Positions 26,051 to 34,598 of a stretch of 45,543 nucleotides of DNA are shown piece by piece. A model generated the notes under the pieces. That model was not told the origin of the DNA. It made no database searches and saw nothing but the letters and a program-made list of their open reading frames with translations. The DNA is from Verrucomicrobiota bacterium (GTDB taxonomy: Bacteria; Verrucomicrobiota; Verrucomicrobiia; Limisphaerales; UBA1319): positions 1-45,543 of the forward strand of contig JAKLHY010000061.1 of assembly GCA_022709905.1 (NCBI GenBank), written 5' to 3'. The first letter of the stretch is position 1, and every line of letters starts with the position of its first letter. Made by a program: the position numbers and the translations under genes.

Positions 26051-26907
26051 TTTGTGTCAGCTTTTGGAGGCCGTGAATGTTGGAATTTCGCGCTGATGAG
26101 TTGGCGGCCATTCCAGTTGCCCCGGTTTAGGAACAACAGCCCGAAGCGAGCCATCTCGCGCGCGGTGATAAAGAGGTGTTTGTTGCCGTTGCCGGAGCCT
26201 CCGTTCACGACCAGGCCATCCACGGTCGCGTAATCGCCCCAGTCCCAATTCTTCATGCCGATAGGCTCCGCGACGCGGCGTCGGAACATGTCCTCCATCG
26301 ATTCCTGCGCGATTTTCGTCAGTGCCAGCCCCAGGGTGTTCATCGCCGAATCCCAGTAGGCATAGTGCGAGCCGGGCGGTGCGAATAACGGTTTGGGATT
26401 CGGCTGAAACGGGGTGCCGCTCGGACCGTGTTTATAGCTGCCGGTCGTCTCGTCACCCACCGCGCGATACCCACTGGTCATGGTGGTGAAATGCCGCAAG
26501 GTCGCTTCCGTATAATGGGCCTTCAGTTCAGGCAGCACCGTGGCTACCCGCGTATCGAGCGTGCATTTGCCGTCCTCGATCAGCAGGCCCAGCACGGTGC
26601 TGGTGAACGATTTTGTGGCGGACCAGACGCCGTGGCGGCGGTCAATGGCGTCGCCTTTCCAAATCATCCGTCCGTGGCGAATGATGACCAGTTCCTGCAC
26701 GCCGTTGCTGCCGACGGTGGTGGCGAGTTGGCGGATCGCGGTTTCCAGCTTCTTCGCATCCACCCCCTGCGACTCAGGCGTGGCTTCCTCCCACGTGGCG
26801 TCCGGGAAAACGCGTGCCGGCACCGCTGCCGTCAAACAACCGGCGATGGACAAACAAATCAAAGTGAGCAGAGGCGTTCTCATAGTGTCGGATGGTTGAC
26901 CATTCAT
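26047..26907 (-). CDS. Beta-lactamase-fold serine hydrolase, C-terminally shortened
   Basis: The 286-residue frame starts at ATG 26907, overlapping the upstream stop (ATGA). The signal peptide reads better from the second Met at 26883 (MRTPLLTLICLSIAGC, possibly a lipobox). The PF00144 fold is recognisable: VIIRHGRMIWKGD, S96-A-T-K99 in WSATKSFTS, and YAYWDSAMN. It breaks off after GRQLISAKF, where family members continue for about 60-100 residues, and ends in an unrelated QHSRPPKADTK. The stop is shared in ATGA fashion with the 51-residue ORF. The nucleophile is present, but the fold is probably incomplete, so activity is doubtful. Confidence 0.75.
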   Translation of the reverse strand: MNGQPSDTMRTPLLTLICLSIAGCLTAAVPARVFPDATWEEATPESQGVDAKKLETAIRQLATTVGSNGVQELVIIRHGRMIWKGDAIDRRHGVWSATKSFTSTVLGLLIEDGKCTLDTRVATVLPELKAHYTEATLRHFTTMTSGYRAVGDETTGSYKHGPSGTPFQPNPKPLFAPPGSHYAYWDSAMNTLGLALTKIAQESMEDMFRRRVAEPIGMKNWDWGDYATVDGLVVNGGSGNGNKHLFITAREMARFGLLFLNRGNWNGRQLISAKFQHSRPPKADTK

Positions 26908-28295
26908 TGTTGGGGCAGGCGTGGCCTGGGTGCAGTGACGTGAAGCAGCGCATCACTCCAGCCGGTCGGAGGGGTAAAAGATGAGGCTTGCCGGTCAAGA
27001 GCGCGATCAGGCAGTTCTTCGCCCGTAGCCGGATTGGTCCAGCGGGCAGTGAGTCGATCCCCCATAGTGAGTTGATCGAGGCGGAGCTTTACCGTGGCCG
27101 GGCTGGCGAAATACACCACGAGGGCGTCACCGTCCACACTGCGCATGGCCACGTTGCGCGTGCGACCATGGCCCTCACCTTCAGCGATGATTGCGGCGTC
27201 CGGCACGAAGTTCCACCAACCGATCTTGGTGAGGAAGTTCTTGGCGTGGCGGAGCGTGGCGGCTCCCGGCGAACGGAGCGCTTCCTTCCAAGTCTGGGTC
27301 AGCTCAGGTTTGCAGGTGTCGAAATGCCAGACGTTCCCATTTCCGTAAGTGTGGTAGCCGCCAGCGAACCACGACCAGCAAGCTTGTTTGCGGATGACAA
27401 GGGCGTTGATCGGCTTGGTGGGATACTGCGGGCCATCCTCGTAAGCGCCCTCGCCGAGGCCGCAGGGTTTGACGGGCGTCCGTTGGTAATCGCTCAAAAC
27501 CGCCGGATAGATGTTCTGATACGCGTCCCACGTCTGCGCCATGTTGAAATCCAGCCAGGGCGAGTTGTGCCAAAGTTGGGCCGAGGACGCGCCGCCGTTG
27601 ATGTGATAAGTCATGAGCACCCGGGAATAGTCTTCCTTCCCGGTCAATCCCTCGGCCAAACCTTTCGCCACCAGAGGCCAAACCGCCTTCTGTTCGTCGG
27701 TCTTCGGTGTGTTGTCGCCGCCCAGCACCCAGATGATCTCCGGTTTGCCGCGATAGCGCGCGCCGAGGAAACGACCATACTGGCAAGCGTTGTCCGGTTT
27801 CAGGAACTTGTAGCCGTCGCCGCCCCAACCGACGAAGTAAGTGACGAGCGCGGCACGGAATCCGTGGGCGTGGATGCGTTCGAGGACATAATCGAGGTGG
27901 TCCCAGTAATCATATTGCGTAGGATCGGCGGGATCCGTGCCAGGGGTGACGGCGGGCTTGAGCACCTCGTTTTCAATGAACGGCACATCGTCTCGCGAGG
28001 TTCTGCGGGCAGTGCCCCAAACACGTTCCTCGCCCATGACGGCCGTCAGTTGAATGACGGTGAAGCCCTGCTCCGCGCGGGTCCGCAGGTAGAGTTCGAG
28101 TTCATCCCGCGAGGGCACCTGTGCCAGCAGCCAGACCGTGTCCCCCAGCCAGAAGAACGGCTTGCCCTTAACGGTGAGATGGTGACCCGAAGTGGACGCG
28201 GCGAGTTCGGAAGCGTGTGATTCTGTGGTTGCATTCAGCGTCACCAAAGCGACGGAGATCATCAAAGGGCCAGTCAGGAAGTTGTAGTTCATCAT
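26904..28295 (-). CDS. Secreted GH140 (apiosidase)-like glycosidase
   Basis: This 463-residue DUF4038 protein has a signal peptide (to about residue 29) and no DUF5060 module. The barrel opens with FFWLGDTVWLLAQ (48-60). The likely catalytic acids are Asp194 in WVLGGDNTP and Glu282 in GLGEGAYED, placed as in characterised GH140. A C-terminal beta domain (about 380-450) contains TARWTNPATGEEL. The length is typical. ATGA overlaps join it to the double-glycosidase gene upstream and the beta-lactamase-fold gene downstream. This is the cleanest GH140-like gene in the window. Apiose release is possible but not shown. Confidence 0.88.
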   Translation of the reverse strand: MMNYNFLTGPLMISVALVTLNATTESHASELAASTSGHHLTVKGKPFFWLGDTVWLLAQVPSRDELELYLRTRAEQGFTVIQLTAVMGEERVWGTARRTSRDDVPFIENEVLKPAVTPGTDPADPTQYDYWDHLDYVLERIHAHGFRAALVTYFVGWGGDGYKFLKPDNACQYGRFLGARYRGKPEIIWVLGGDNTPKTDEQKAVWPLVAKGLAEGLTGKEDYSRVLMTYHINGGASSAQLWHNSPWLDFNMAQTWDAYQNIYPAVLSDYQRTPVKPCGLGEGAYEDGPQYPTKPINALVIRKQACWSWFAGGYHTYGNGNVWHFDTCKPELTQTWKEALRSPGAATLRHAKNFLTKIGWWNFVPDAAIIAEGEGHGRTRNVAMRSVDGDALVVYFASPATVKLRLDQLTMGDRLTARWTNPATGEELPDRALDRQASSFTPPTGWSDALLHVTAPRPRLPQQ

Positions 28296-31141
28296 TTCGT
28301 TTTCCTTTCCATCTGCGGGGGCTCGGTTTTGAGGTGAATTGCGGCATCTCCGGCGAACGGAGCGCGCAGCCTGCGCTTGGCGCCACCCGGGACCGGTGCC
28401 CCTTGCGTCACGACCTCTTCAGTCAATCGCAGCCATTCCACCGCCAACGTCCCGGAGACCGTCGTGAGGTCCAACGTGACCTCACCACCTCCAGGGACAA
28501 AGACCAGGTATTCCTTCCCCGGATTGACCAGGCAGTAGCCGGAACTAGCCAGTTCACCCCTTGGCGTCATGGCCGCCAGATTCATCCGCTCGGCCAGGCG
28601 CCGGGTTTGTCCCATGGCTCGGCGTGAAGCGACGTAGCCTGGATCGTCGGTGGTCAGGGGGTAATCACGATCCTGAAACGAGAGCGGGGAAAGATGTTCC
28701 ATCAGGATGGGATTATGACCACGGCAGAAGGCCCGCCAAACCCAATCACGACCCAGGGCCGGGTCCCGGTAAATCTCCTTTACGAACCAATGATCCGAAT
28801 CCAAGAGGCTAACCTTGGCGCCATCCGCTGCCGGCAGGTTGCGCACGCCACCCCAGGAGTCGGTGTGCGGTGCAATCCAATCAACAGGGCTGGCGGCGAG
28901 CATCTGATTGCCCTTGGCCGCGTTGTCGGTCCAGAGCGCGGTCATGCCCACCGGATGCTGCCGGGGCTTGCCGGTCTCCTCATGATGAATGAACCGGATG
29001 AGATGATATTGCCATTCTAGCGTTGCCTCGTCCGCTTCGTTGGCGATCTCGTAGAGGACGTTGTCGCAATCGTTCACCGTATCAATGACCTTGCGCACAT
29101 AAGCTTCCTGAAGACGCGTGATGGCCGGCACAGCCAGCGTGTACGCTTCCAGACCCACGCCGTCTCTCGCTGGATCGCCATCGATTTCGTTGATATTGTT
29201 GTGCGTATGGAAGGGATTACCACGCCATCCGCCGTGGCATTCATAATGGCCGCCGAAGAGCATGATGGCGACGTAAACACCGCGGTCGCGTGCGGCAGTG
29301 ACGCGCTTTCGCAGCCGGTCAAAATAGGCCGGATCGAGCTTCGTCAGATCAAATTTTGGCTTGCCGTCCAACGCGATGCCGGGACCGGTCCGCATCCAGG
29401 CCAGGGGCGCAGCATGCAGTTCCCCCTCGCCATAGTCGTGATACCAACCCACGTGTCGGCTCCAGAGGCGAATGAAGTTGTGATCGTGCTTTTGCAGGAA
29501 CTCCAGATAGAGGCTGAAATCAAACGCCGGCGGCGGATCACTGGGACCGCGATCGATCAGGTTCGACCAGGTGTGTGACCCGGTCAGGTAAACCGCCTTC
29601 AGCGAGCCGTCCGGCTGCCTCGCTCCATCCGTGAAGTAGCGGGGGTTGGTCGGGAGTGGACGGAGCGGGCCGGTGGCTTTCGTCGAAACATCCTTGGTCG
29701 CGCGCCGGAGGATCCGCAGTGCGATGTCCTCCGAATAAACGGGCGAGGCCATGGCTTTGCTTCCCCCGGCATGGCTGAAGCGTTCGGTCTTTTCAATCTG
29801 GCCGGACTTCGTGTTGACCCAATCGGCCTGGTATTTGTTGCCCGGCAGGTCCAACTCCAAATGAGCCTGGGTGCCACCGTTGACGTATATTGCGTAGACT
29901 TTGCCGGGCTCTGCCAACACCCGCACTTTGGGCGCGGACTCTGGGTTGTTCGCCGATCCGGTAATCCGGTTCGCTTTGATGATCTCGTCGTGCGGCGCCA
30001 TGCGGATGAATTCGAATCCCTCCATGAATTCCTTGAGCACGCGGAGTTGACGGCGCAGTTCCGGGCCGCCTCCCCCCGGGGTGTCTGGCGGCAGCGGCAC
30101 CGCCGTGCCGTCGGGACGATCGGTGGTGAAGGAGAAATCCAGGTGGTTATACACAGCGCCGCCCGCCATCAGCCAATCCCAGCCTTCGGTGCGATACTTG
30201 CGGTCGATCCGATCGGCGCCGCCGGTCTCATCGAACGCGAGAACTCGGTTGTGGTGGTAATTGAGCCGGACCGCCGCCGGATTCGCGGCATGGAAGTTCA
30301 GGATCGAGACGCGCGGATTCAGGTCAGTCACAGGGGCGGTTGAAGTCGGGAATCCTTGAGCGATGAGGTGCTTGTTGGGCAATGCGGACTCGCTTTCGAC
30401 GACGGCGGCGATGATGCCGTCGTTCCAGGTTTTGGTGAGTCCACCGCGCTCATACGGTTCGTTGCAGACCTCGTAATAGAGATTGTCAAACGCGTTGAGT
30501 TCGGTGACCAGTTTGCGCACGACGGCCCGCTGCACGTCGAACAAACGCCGGTCCTTGGCGCTGTACACTTCGTATTTGCCGACACCGCCAATGCCGTTGA
30601 CGTTGTTGCGAACGTGCATCGGGCTGGCCTCCCACACCTTGTCATCATACATCGTGCAGAAGAACACCAACTCGACGACGATGCCGCGTTCACCGGCCTG
30701 GGCGATGAAGTCCTTCAAGCGGGCGAAATACCGGCCGTCCCATCGGGTGAGATCAAACCTGTTGCCGCCGTCGGAAGCCCCCGGTGTCTGGCTGCGCGCC
30801 CACGGGCAGAGGAAACGCCCCGCCGCGGGCGCCAGGGTGTTACCGGTGATATTGAACGAGCCTGCCACTTCCCGGTACGTGCCCGAGAAGATCCGGGTCA
30901 GTTTAAACCGGTGGCGGGCGATTTCATCCAGGTAGGCGGTGCAGTTGAAATCGAGGTTGAGAACCGCGCCGTAGTGTTCACCCGAGGTAACCAAGATCAT
31001 CGGCTGGCCACGAAACTGAAAGTAACGGGGGTTGTCCGGATGCAAGCGGAGCGGACCGGCCGGAGAAACCACGGTCGAGGCGCTCGTCGTGGCCAGCAGT
31101 GCGGCGCAACACATAGCGAGTAGAGTCTGGTTCGTCTTCAT
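28292..31141 (-). CDS. Secreted protein with two different glycosidase barrels
   Basis: This 949-residue protein has a signal peptide (1-22). The first half (28-480) opens LHPDNPRYFQFRG and has Glu228 in YYEVCNEPYE and Glu305 in LAFDETGG as likely catalytic pair. It is clearly paralogous to the stand-alone protein at 32622-34076. The second half (490-940) opens NPRYFTDGARQPDGS, then LTGSHTWSNLIDRG, and has Glu702 in LYEIANEADE. It is paralogous to the truncated barrel at 34599-36655 and to the fragment at 44775-45161. Both halves end in a small beta domain. It looks like a fusion of two genes that also exist separately in the neighbouring unit. It follows the DUF4185 gene by 6 nt and overlaps the next gene (ATGA). 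Confidence 0.88.
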   Translation of the reverse strand: MKTNQTLLAMCCAALLATTSASTVVSPAGPLRLHPDNPRYFQFRGQPMILVTSGEHYGAVLNLDFNCTAYLDEIARHRFKLTRIFSGTYREVAGSFNITGNTLAPAAGRFLCPWARSQTPGASDGGNRFDLTRWDGRYFARLKDFIAQAGERGIVVELVFFCTMYDDKVWEASPMHVRNNVNGIGGVGKYEVYSAKDRRLFDVQRAVVRKLVTELNAFDNLYYEVCNEPYERGGLTKTWNDGIIAAVVESESALPNKHLIAQGFPTSTAPVTDLNPRVSILNFHAANPAAVRLNYHHNRVLAFDETGGADRIDRKYRTEGWDWLMAGGAVYNHLDFSFTTDRPDGTAVPLPPDTPGGGGPELRRQLRVLKEFMEGFEFIRMAPHDEIIKANRITGSANNPESAPKVRVLAEPGKVYAIYVNGGTQAHLELDLPGNKYQADWVNTKSGQIEKTERFSHAGGSKAMASPVYSEDIALRILRRATKDVSTKATGPLRPLPTNPRYFTDGARQPDGSLKAVYLTGSHTWSNLIDRGPSDPPPAFDFSLYLEFLQKHDHNFIRLWSRHVGWYHDYGEGELHAAPLAWMRTGPGIALDGKPKFDLTKLDPAYFDRLRKRVTAARDRGVYVAIMLFGGHYECHGGWRGNPFHTHNNINEIDGDPARDGVGLEAYTLAVPAITRLQEAYVRKVIDTVNDCDNVLYEIANEADEATLEWQYHLIRFIHHEETGKPRQHPVGMTALWTDNAAKGNQMLAASPVDWIAPHTDSWGGVRNLPAADGAKVSLLDSDHWFVKEIYRDPALGRDWVWRAFCRGHNPILMEHLSPLSFQDRDYPLTTDDPGYVASRRAMGQTRRLAERMNLAAMTPRGELASSGYCLVNPGKEYLVFVPGGGEVTLDLTTVSGTLAVEWLRLTEEVVTQGAPVPGGAKRRLRAPFAGDAAIHLKTEPPQMERKTK

Positions 31142-31147
31142 GCCCTT

Positions 31148-32248
31148 TCAGCGGAGGACTCCACGAATGTGCTGATACGCATCCTGGGCGACCGGATCGG
31201 ATCCGTAGCCCGTAAAAACCAGGTAAATGACGGCGCCATCATCGCTTATCCACTTCGTTGGGATGTTGGCGTAAAAGAGATTCGTGCTCCCTAAAAACGA
31301 GTTCGTGTGATAAACCGTTGTCCACGGTCCCCAGGGCTCGGGAGCGTCGCAAATCCCCAGACCACCATACGGTCGGGTGGGCGTTCCGTTCGGCACAATG
31401 AGGAGATAACGCTTTGTGGCTGGATGATAGCACGCCGACGGCAGCTGAACGCCTCCATGGGGGTTGCTAAATACAGCAGTGCGTTTAGCGGCGTTGTCTG
31501 TCCAGCAAGGGCACCCAGCAGAATCTCGGCCACGATAGAATTCGTACGCAGTGCGATTGGTCATTTGCGTTTTCAACGCCCTAATCAGCGTGATATTTGT
31601 CCAAGGGCCACTGGAAATCGTCCACGACCCTCCTGCGCCATTCGAGGCATCACAAGCATAGCTATACACGTAATCATCTCGGGCTCCGGCATAATCTCGG
31701 CCGAAGTTCAGAAAGCTGGGGAGACTTACGCCATCGGGGTGACGGAAGAACACTTCGCTGAAATCCCAGCTTTTTCCGAGATCGGCCGACCAGCCCAGTC
31801 GGGTTTCCGTGGAGCTCTTCCATTGGGCCTCAGGACCGAACCACATGAAAAGAATCCCTTGGACGGACAGCAAACCATAGCTCTTGCCTCCCCAATACCC
31901 ACCCTCGTTTACACCCCACAGATTCAGCCCCTTGAATGTACCCGGATCACCTTCGAGGCGCGCGATACCCAATCCTTTGCGCTCATTGCCGAATCCGTTG
32001 CCATCGCCCCAGCTCGTGTAGACGTGTCCGTCGGGACCCCAGGTCGTGGGCCAGTTGTCGCTGCCGGAGGCATGGCGCACGATAGTCGATGGATGGTCCC
32101 AAATGACACCGGGTATACACTGGCTCGGGGGGTAGGGTGCCGCTTGGGCTGCCGGTTTCAGCGCGAGCGTCGCTGTCAACCAAAGGGCCACTTGTCCGGG
32201 AACGGTCATGATTTGTATGATCCACTCGGTCGGTTTCTGCATGTGCAT
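31148..32248 (-). CDS. Secreted DUF4185 beta-propeller protein
   Basis: The 366-residue protein probably starts at 32248 or at the second Met two codons on, with a signal peptide ending near AAQA. The rest is a DUF4185 propeller: ASGSDNWPTTWGPDGHVYTS, NFGRDYAGARDDYVYSYA and APEPWGPWTTVY. These match the C-terminal half of the beta-lactamase fusion at 17711-19864 block by block. The family is related to five-bladed glycosidase or sugar-binding propellers, but no reaction is established that I can cite. It lies 6 nt before the double-glycosidase gene. The 100 bp upstream hold the end of an acyltransferase fragment. Confidence 0.82.
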   Translation of the reverse strand: MHMQKPTEWIIQIMTVPGQVALWLTATLALKPAAQAAPYPPSQCIPGVIWDHPSTIVRHASGSDNWPTTWGPDGHVYTSWGDGNGFGNERKGLGIARLEGDPGTFKGLNLWGVNEGGYWGGKSYGLLSVQGILFMWFGPEAQWKSSTETRLGWSADLGKSWDFSEVFFRHPDGVSLPSFLNFGRDYAGARDDYVYSYACDASNGAGGSWTISSGPWTNITLIRALKTQMTNRTAYEFYRGRDSAGCPCWTDNAAKRTAVFSNPHGGVQLPSACYHPATKRYLLIVPNGTPTRPYGGLGICDAPEPWGPWTTVYHTNSFLGSTNLFYANIPTKWISDDGAVIYLVFTGYGSDPVAQDAYQHIRGVLR

Positions 32249-32357
32249 GCGTTTTCATCGAGGATGCCTTATCAAAGGCTTGGGGGAAATGCAGAAATGG
32301 ATGTGGTTTAAAGTTTGATGGCCATCCGCGGAATTGCCGGGCGAAGGGTCCGGATGC

Positions 32358-32495
32358 GCAGCCAAAGGCGCCGGCGATCCACAGGCCGACCAGGTAATCC
32401 ACCACCGTCGTGCCGAGCATCAGCAAAACGAACCAGGAATTCGCCCAGCCGTAAAACAGGTAGCTGAACAGCGTCAATTTAAGGCGCCGCGCTTT
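32358..32495 (-). pseudogene. N-terminal fragment of an MBOAT (AlgI-like) O-acyltransferase
   Basis: A frame reading RRLKLTLFSYLFYGWANSWF and then VLLMLGTTVVDYLVGLWIAG matches the first two membrane segments of MBOAT acyltransferases such as AlgI. It is cut on both sides: a stop codon precedes it, and beyond Gly40 the frame runs into unrelated sequence. An intact gene would add O-acetyl groups to an exported polysaccharide. Here it is only a scar between the glycosidase at 32622 and the DUF4185 gene. Confidence 0.6.
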
Positions 32496-32621
32496 TTAAG
32501 GAGAAGCGTAGTAAACAAACAGAACGTGGGGCAGAAAAATGTGACAACATCGGGGCTTACGCAGGGGAGGTTGCGAGGTCAGGATTCAACACCGCACCGA
32601 GGCCGAACGATGCTTATCTTC

Positions 32622-34076
32622 CTATCTTTCCTCGTTCGCGACGCGGCGCGCCCACAAGGCCAGGTCTCCAGAAAAGGCTGGGATTTCGAGCGAGAGGATT
32701 CCATCCCGCGCAATGGCTGTTCCCTCCTGCACGGCCTGTCCTGCCTGCGGACTGATCCACTCCGCCAGGTAGCTGCCATTCGGCACGTTCATGCCGAGCT
32801 TGCCCGAGCCTGTCCCCTCCAGATAGACGAGGTACGTCCGTCCGGTGTCGGCGATGCCGTAGGCCTTAACGCCCTCCGGTATCGAGCGAAACAGGTCCGG
32901 ACGGCGGCCCAGTTGGACGAAGTCGACGCTCTCGATGAACTGTTTCAGGTAGCCTAACTGCCGGCGCAGTTCACGGTAGTCGTGCCGCTTGCCGAACCAC
33001 TGGGTCTTGCCGCTGCCCGTCTCGTCGTCGATCATGAACGAGGAGTCGAGGTGGTTGTAGGCCGCGCCCCCCGAGAGCATGAAGGCCCACGCTTCCCGGC
33101 GCACCACCCCGGTGGGCCGGTCCGTCTCGGTTTCGTCGAATGCGAGGGGCTCGTTCAGGTCGTAGTACCGCTCCAAGCCTTGCATCGCCCCGACCCAGTC
33201 GTCCCCGTAGGCGTAATGGAAGTTGTGGATGGAGACAGCGGGATGGTTGCACCGGGTGGGGTCTTGGGCCGCGATGAGCTGACGGGCGGACACGGCCGCC
33301 AAGGCTTTGACCGTGGTTTCGGCGAGGTGGTTCTGCCATGTCCTCACAGCCTCCGGCTCCCGGTGGTCCGGCTGGTTTGGCTCGTTGCAAAGCTCGTAGT
33401 AAACGTTGTCAAACGCCTTTAGCTCGTCGACGACCTTGCGAATCAGGGCCTCCTGCCGCTTCACCAGGGTGGCATTGCCCAGCGTGATAAACCGGTCGAA
33501 GGAGGGTATCGGGGGGTCGCCGTTGACGTTGTTGTCCTGGTGGAGCGGGGAGAGCGCCCACATCTGCTTGTCGTACATCTGGCTGAAGAAGACGACCTCA
33601 ACAACGATGCCACGCTCCGAGGCGGCCCTGCAGAACGCCTTTAGACGGTCGAAGAATTGGGAGTCCCACCGGTCCAGGTCGAATTTGTTCCCCCCGACCG
33701 CTGCCCCCGGGGTCGCGCTGCGAACCCACGGTGCCAGAAACTGCCCCCGCCGGGGCCCGAGAGTATTCTGGTCGTTGTCGTACACCGGCTCGCGGTAGGC
33801 TCCTGTAAAGACGCGGGTCAGGTTAAGGCCGTCATCCCGCAGCTTGTTGAGGTAGGTAAGAAAGTCGAACTCCAGATTGATGACGGCGCCGTAGTGCTCG
33901 GCGGAGGTGATGAGGACCGTTGGCTTGCCCCGGAACAGGAAATAGTGAGGGTTGTCTGGATGAAGGGAGATCGGTTTGGCGGCGGCGTCCGCCGATGGCT
34001 CACTGCCGGAGCCTTCCGCAGAGAAAAGGAGCAGCGTTGAAAGGATAGTGAGTGCGCTCAGCATCTGGTAATTCAT
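32622..34076 (-). CDS. Secreted GH5-like glycosidase, first gene of unit B
   Basis: From ATG 34076 the protein has 484 residues with a signal peptide (MNYQMLSALTILSTLLLFS). An upstream in-frame start at 34256 would place 60 unlikely residues before it. The barrel opens ISLHPDNPHYFLFRGKP, has the paired acids Glu232 (YYELCNEPNQ) and Glu315 (LAFDETETD), and ends with a small beta domain (LALWARRV). It aligns along its length with the first half of the 949-residue protein, so the two are paralogues. A promoter for unit B should lie in the 520 bp upstream, where one copy of the GCCAAAAGTAACTGTTACC motif is found. Confidence 0.87.
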   Translation of the reverse strand: MNYQMLSALTILSTLLLFSAEGSGSEPSADAAAKPISLHPDNPHYFLFRGKPTVLITSAEHYGAVINLEFDFLTYLNKLRDDGLNLTRVFTGAYREPVYDNDQNTLGPRRGQFLAPWVRSATPGAAVGGNKFDLDRWDSQFFDRLKAFCRAASERGIVVEVVFFSQMYDKQMWALSPLHQDNNVNGDPPIPSFDRFITLGNATLVKRQEALIRKVVDELKAFDNVYYELCNEPNQPDHREPEAVRTWQNHLAETTVKALAAVSARQLIAAQDPTRCNHPAVSIHNFHYAYGDDWVGAMQGLERYYDLNEPLAFDETETDRPTGVVRREAWAFMLSGGAAYNHLDSSFMIDDETGSGKTQWFGKRHDYRELRRQLGYLKQFIESVDFVQLGRRPDLFRSIPEGVKAYGIADTGRTYLVYLEGTGSGKLGMNVPNGSYLAEWISPQAGQAVQEGTAIARDGILSLEIPAFSGDLALWARRVANEER

Positions 34077-34598
34077 CCGGAAAGGCAAAGCAGTAAAGCA
34101 GTCATTCCTTATCGGGGCTTGAAGGCGCCATTCCATAGTTTGATCCAATTCCCTGAAAGTCATTAGTTCATATACCGAGTGCTGGAGGCGAACTGATTCG
34201 GCTTGATTCGTTTCCAGTCTGTTGGCCCATCCACCTATGGAGCGTGCCGTTAGCACTCACGGAATCCATCAAACCTACTCCGGCTGCGATCTCGTTCAAG
34301 CTCAATGTCGTGTCCCTCGGTCCTCGTGGTCCTCTCGGGTAACAGTTACTTTTGGCGCACGGGGTTCCGTGGTCCTGCCCGGTTGCTGCTTAAATACCTG
34401 CCGCGACAGCGTCGGCTCCTGTTGGAGTTCTTTCGAAAGGCGAGAATTCAGAGACTTACAGAGATGAAGTTGCCAGACCAAAATGATTTCCAACACGCCG
34501 TGTGGCAACTGTGTGGTGTCCGAACCTTGGCTTGGAACTTTATGCGGGCGTGATCGAGCAGTCGCAGCGCCGCTTTCCTCTCCACAGCTAAACGTTAC
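34077..34598. promoter_or_regulatory. Inter-operon region upstream of unit B
   Basis: The 522 bp separate the end of unit A from the start of unit B and hold no convincing gene. They must contain the unit A terminator and a unit B promoter, but I cannot place -35/-10 boxes or a clear hairpin with T-run. A 23-nt motif at 34337-34360 recurs twice at the window's right edge. GTGCCGTTAGCAC near 34246 is a small inverted repeat. Confidence 0.4.
34337..34360 (-). repeat. Copy of the GCCAAAAGTAACTGTTACC motif
   Basis: On the minus strand this reads TGCGCCAAAAGTAACTGTTA followed by CCC. It contains the perfect 11-bp palindrome GTAAC-T-GTTAC. Two near-identical copies lie in the opposite orientation at 45442-45464 and 45497-45519. 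It is either an operator shared by units A and B or the terminal repeat of a mobile element (IS21-like ends are organised this way). Confidence 0.65.

Noticed and set aside
26988..28220. 410-codon plus-strand frame opposite the GH140-like gene
   Set aside because: Antisense frame of a well-supported gene with no recognisable domain.
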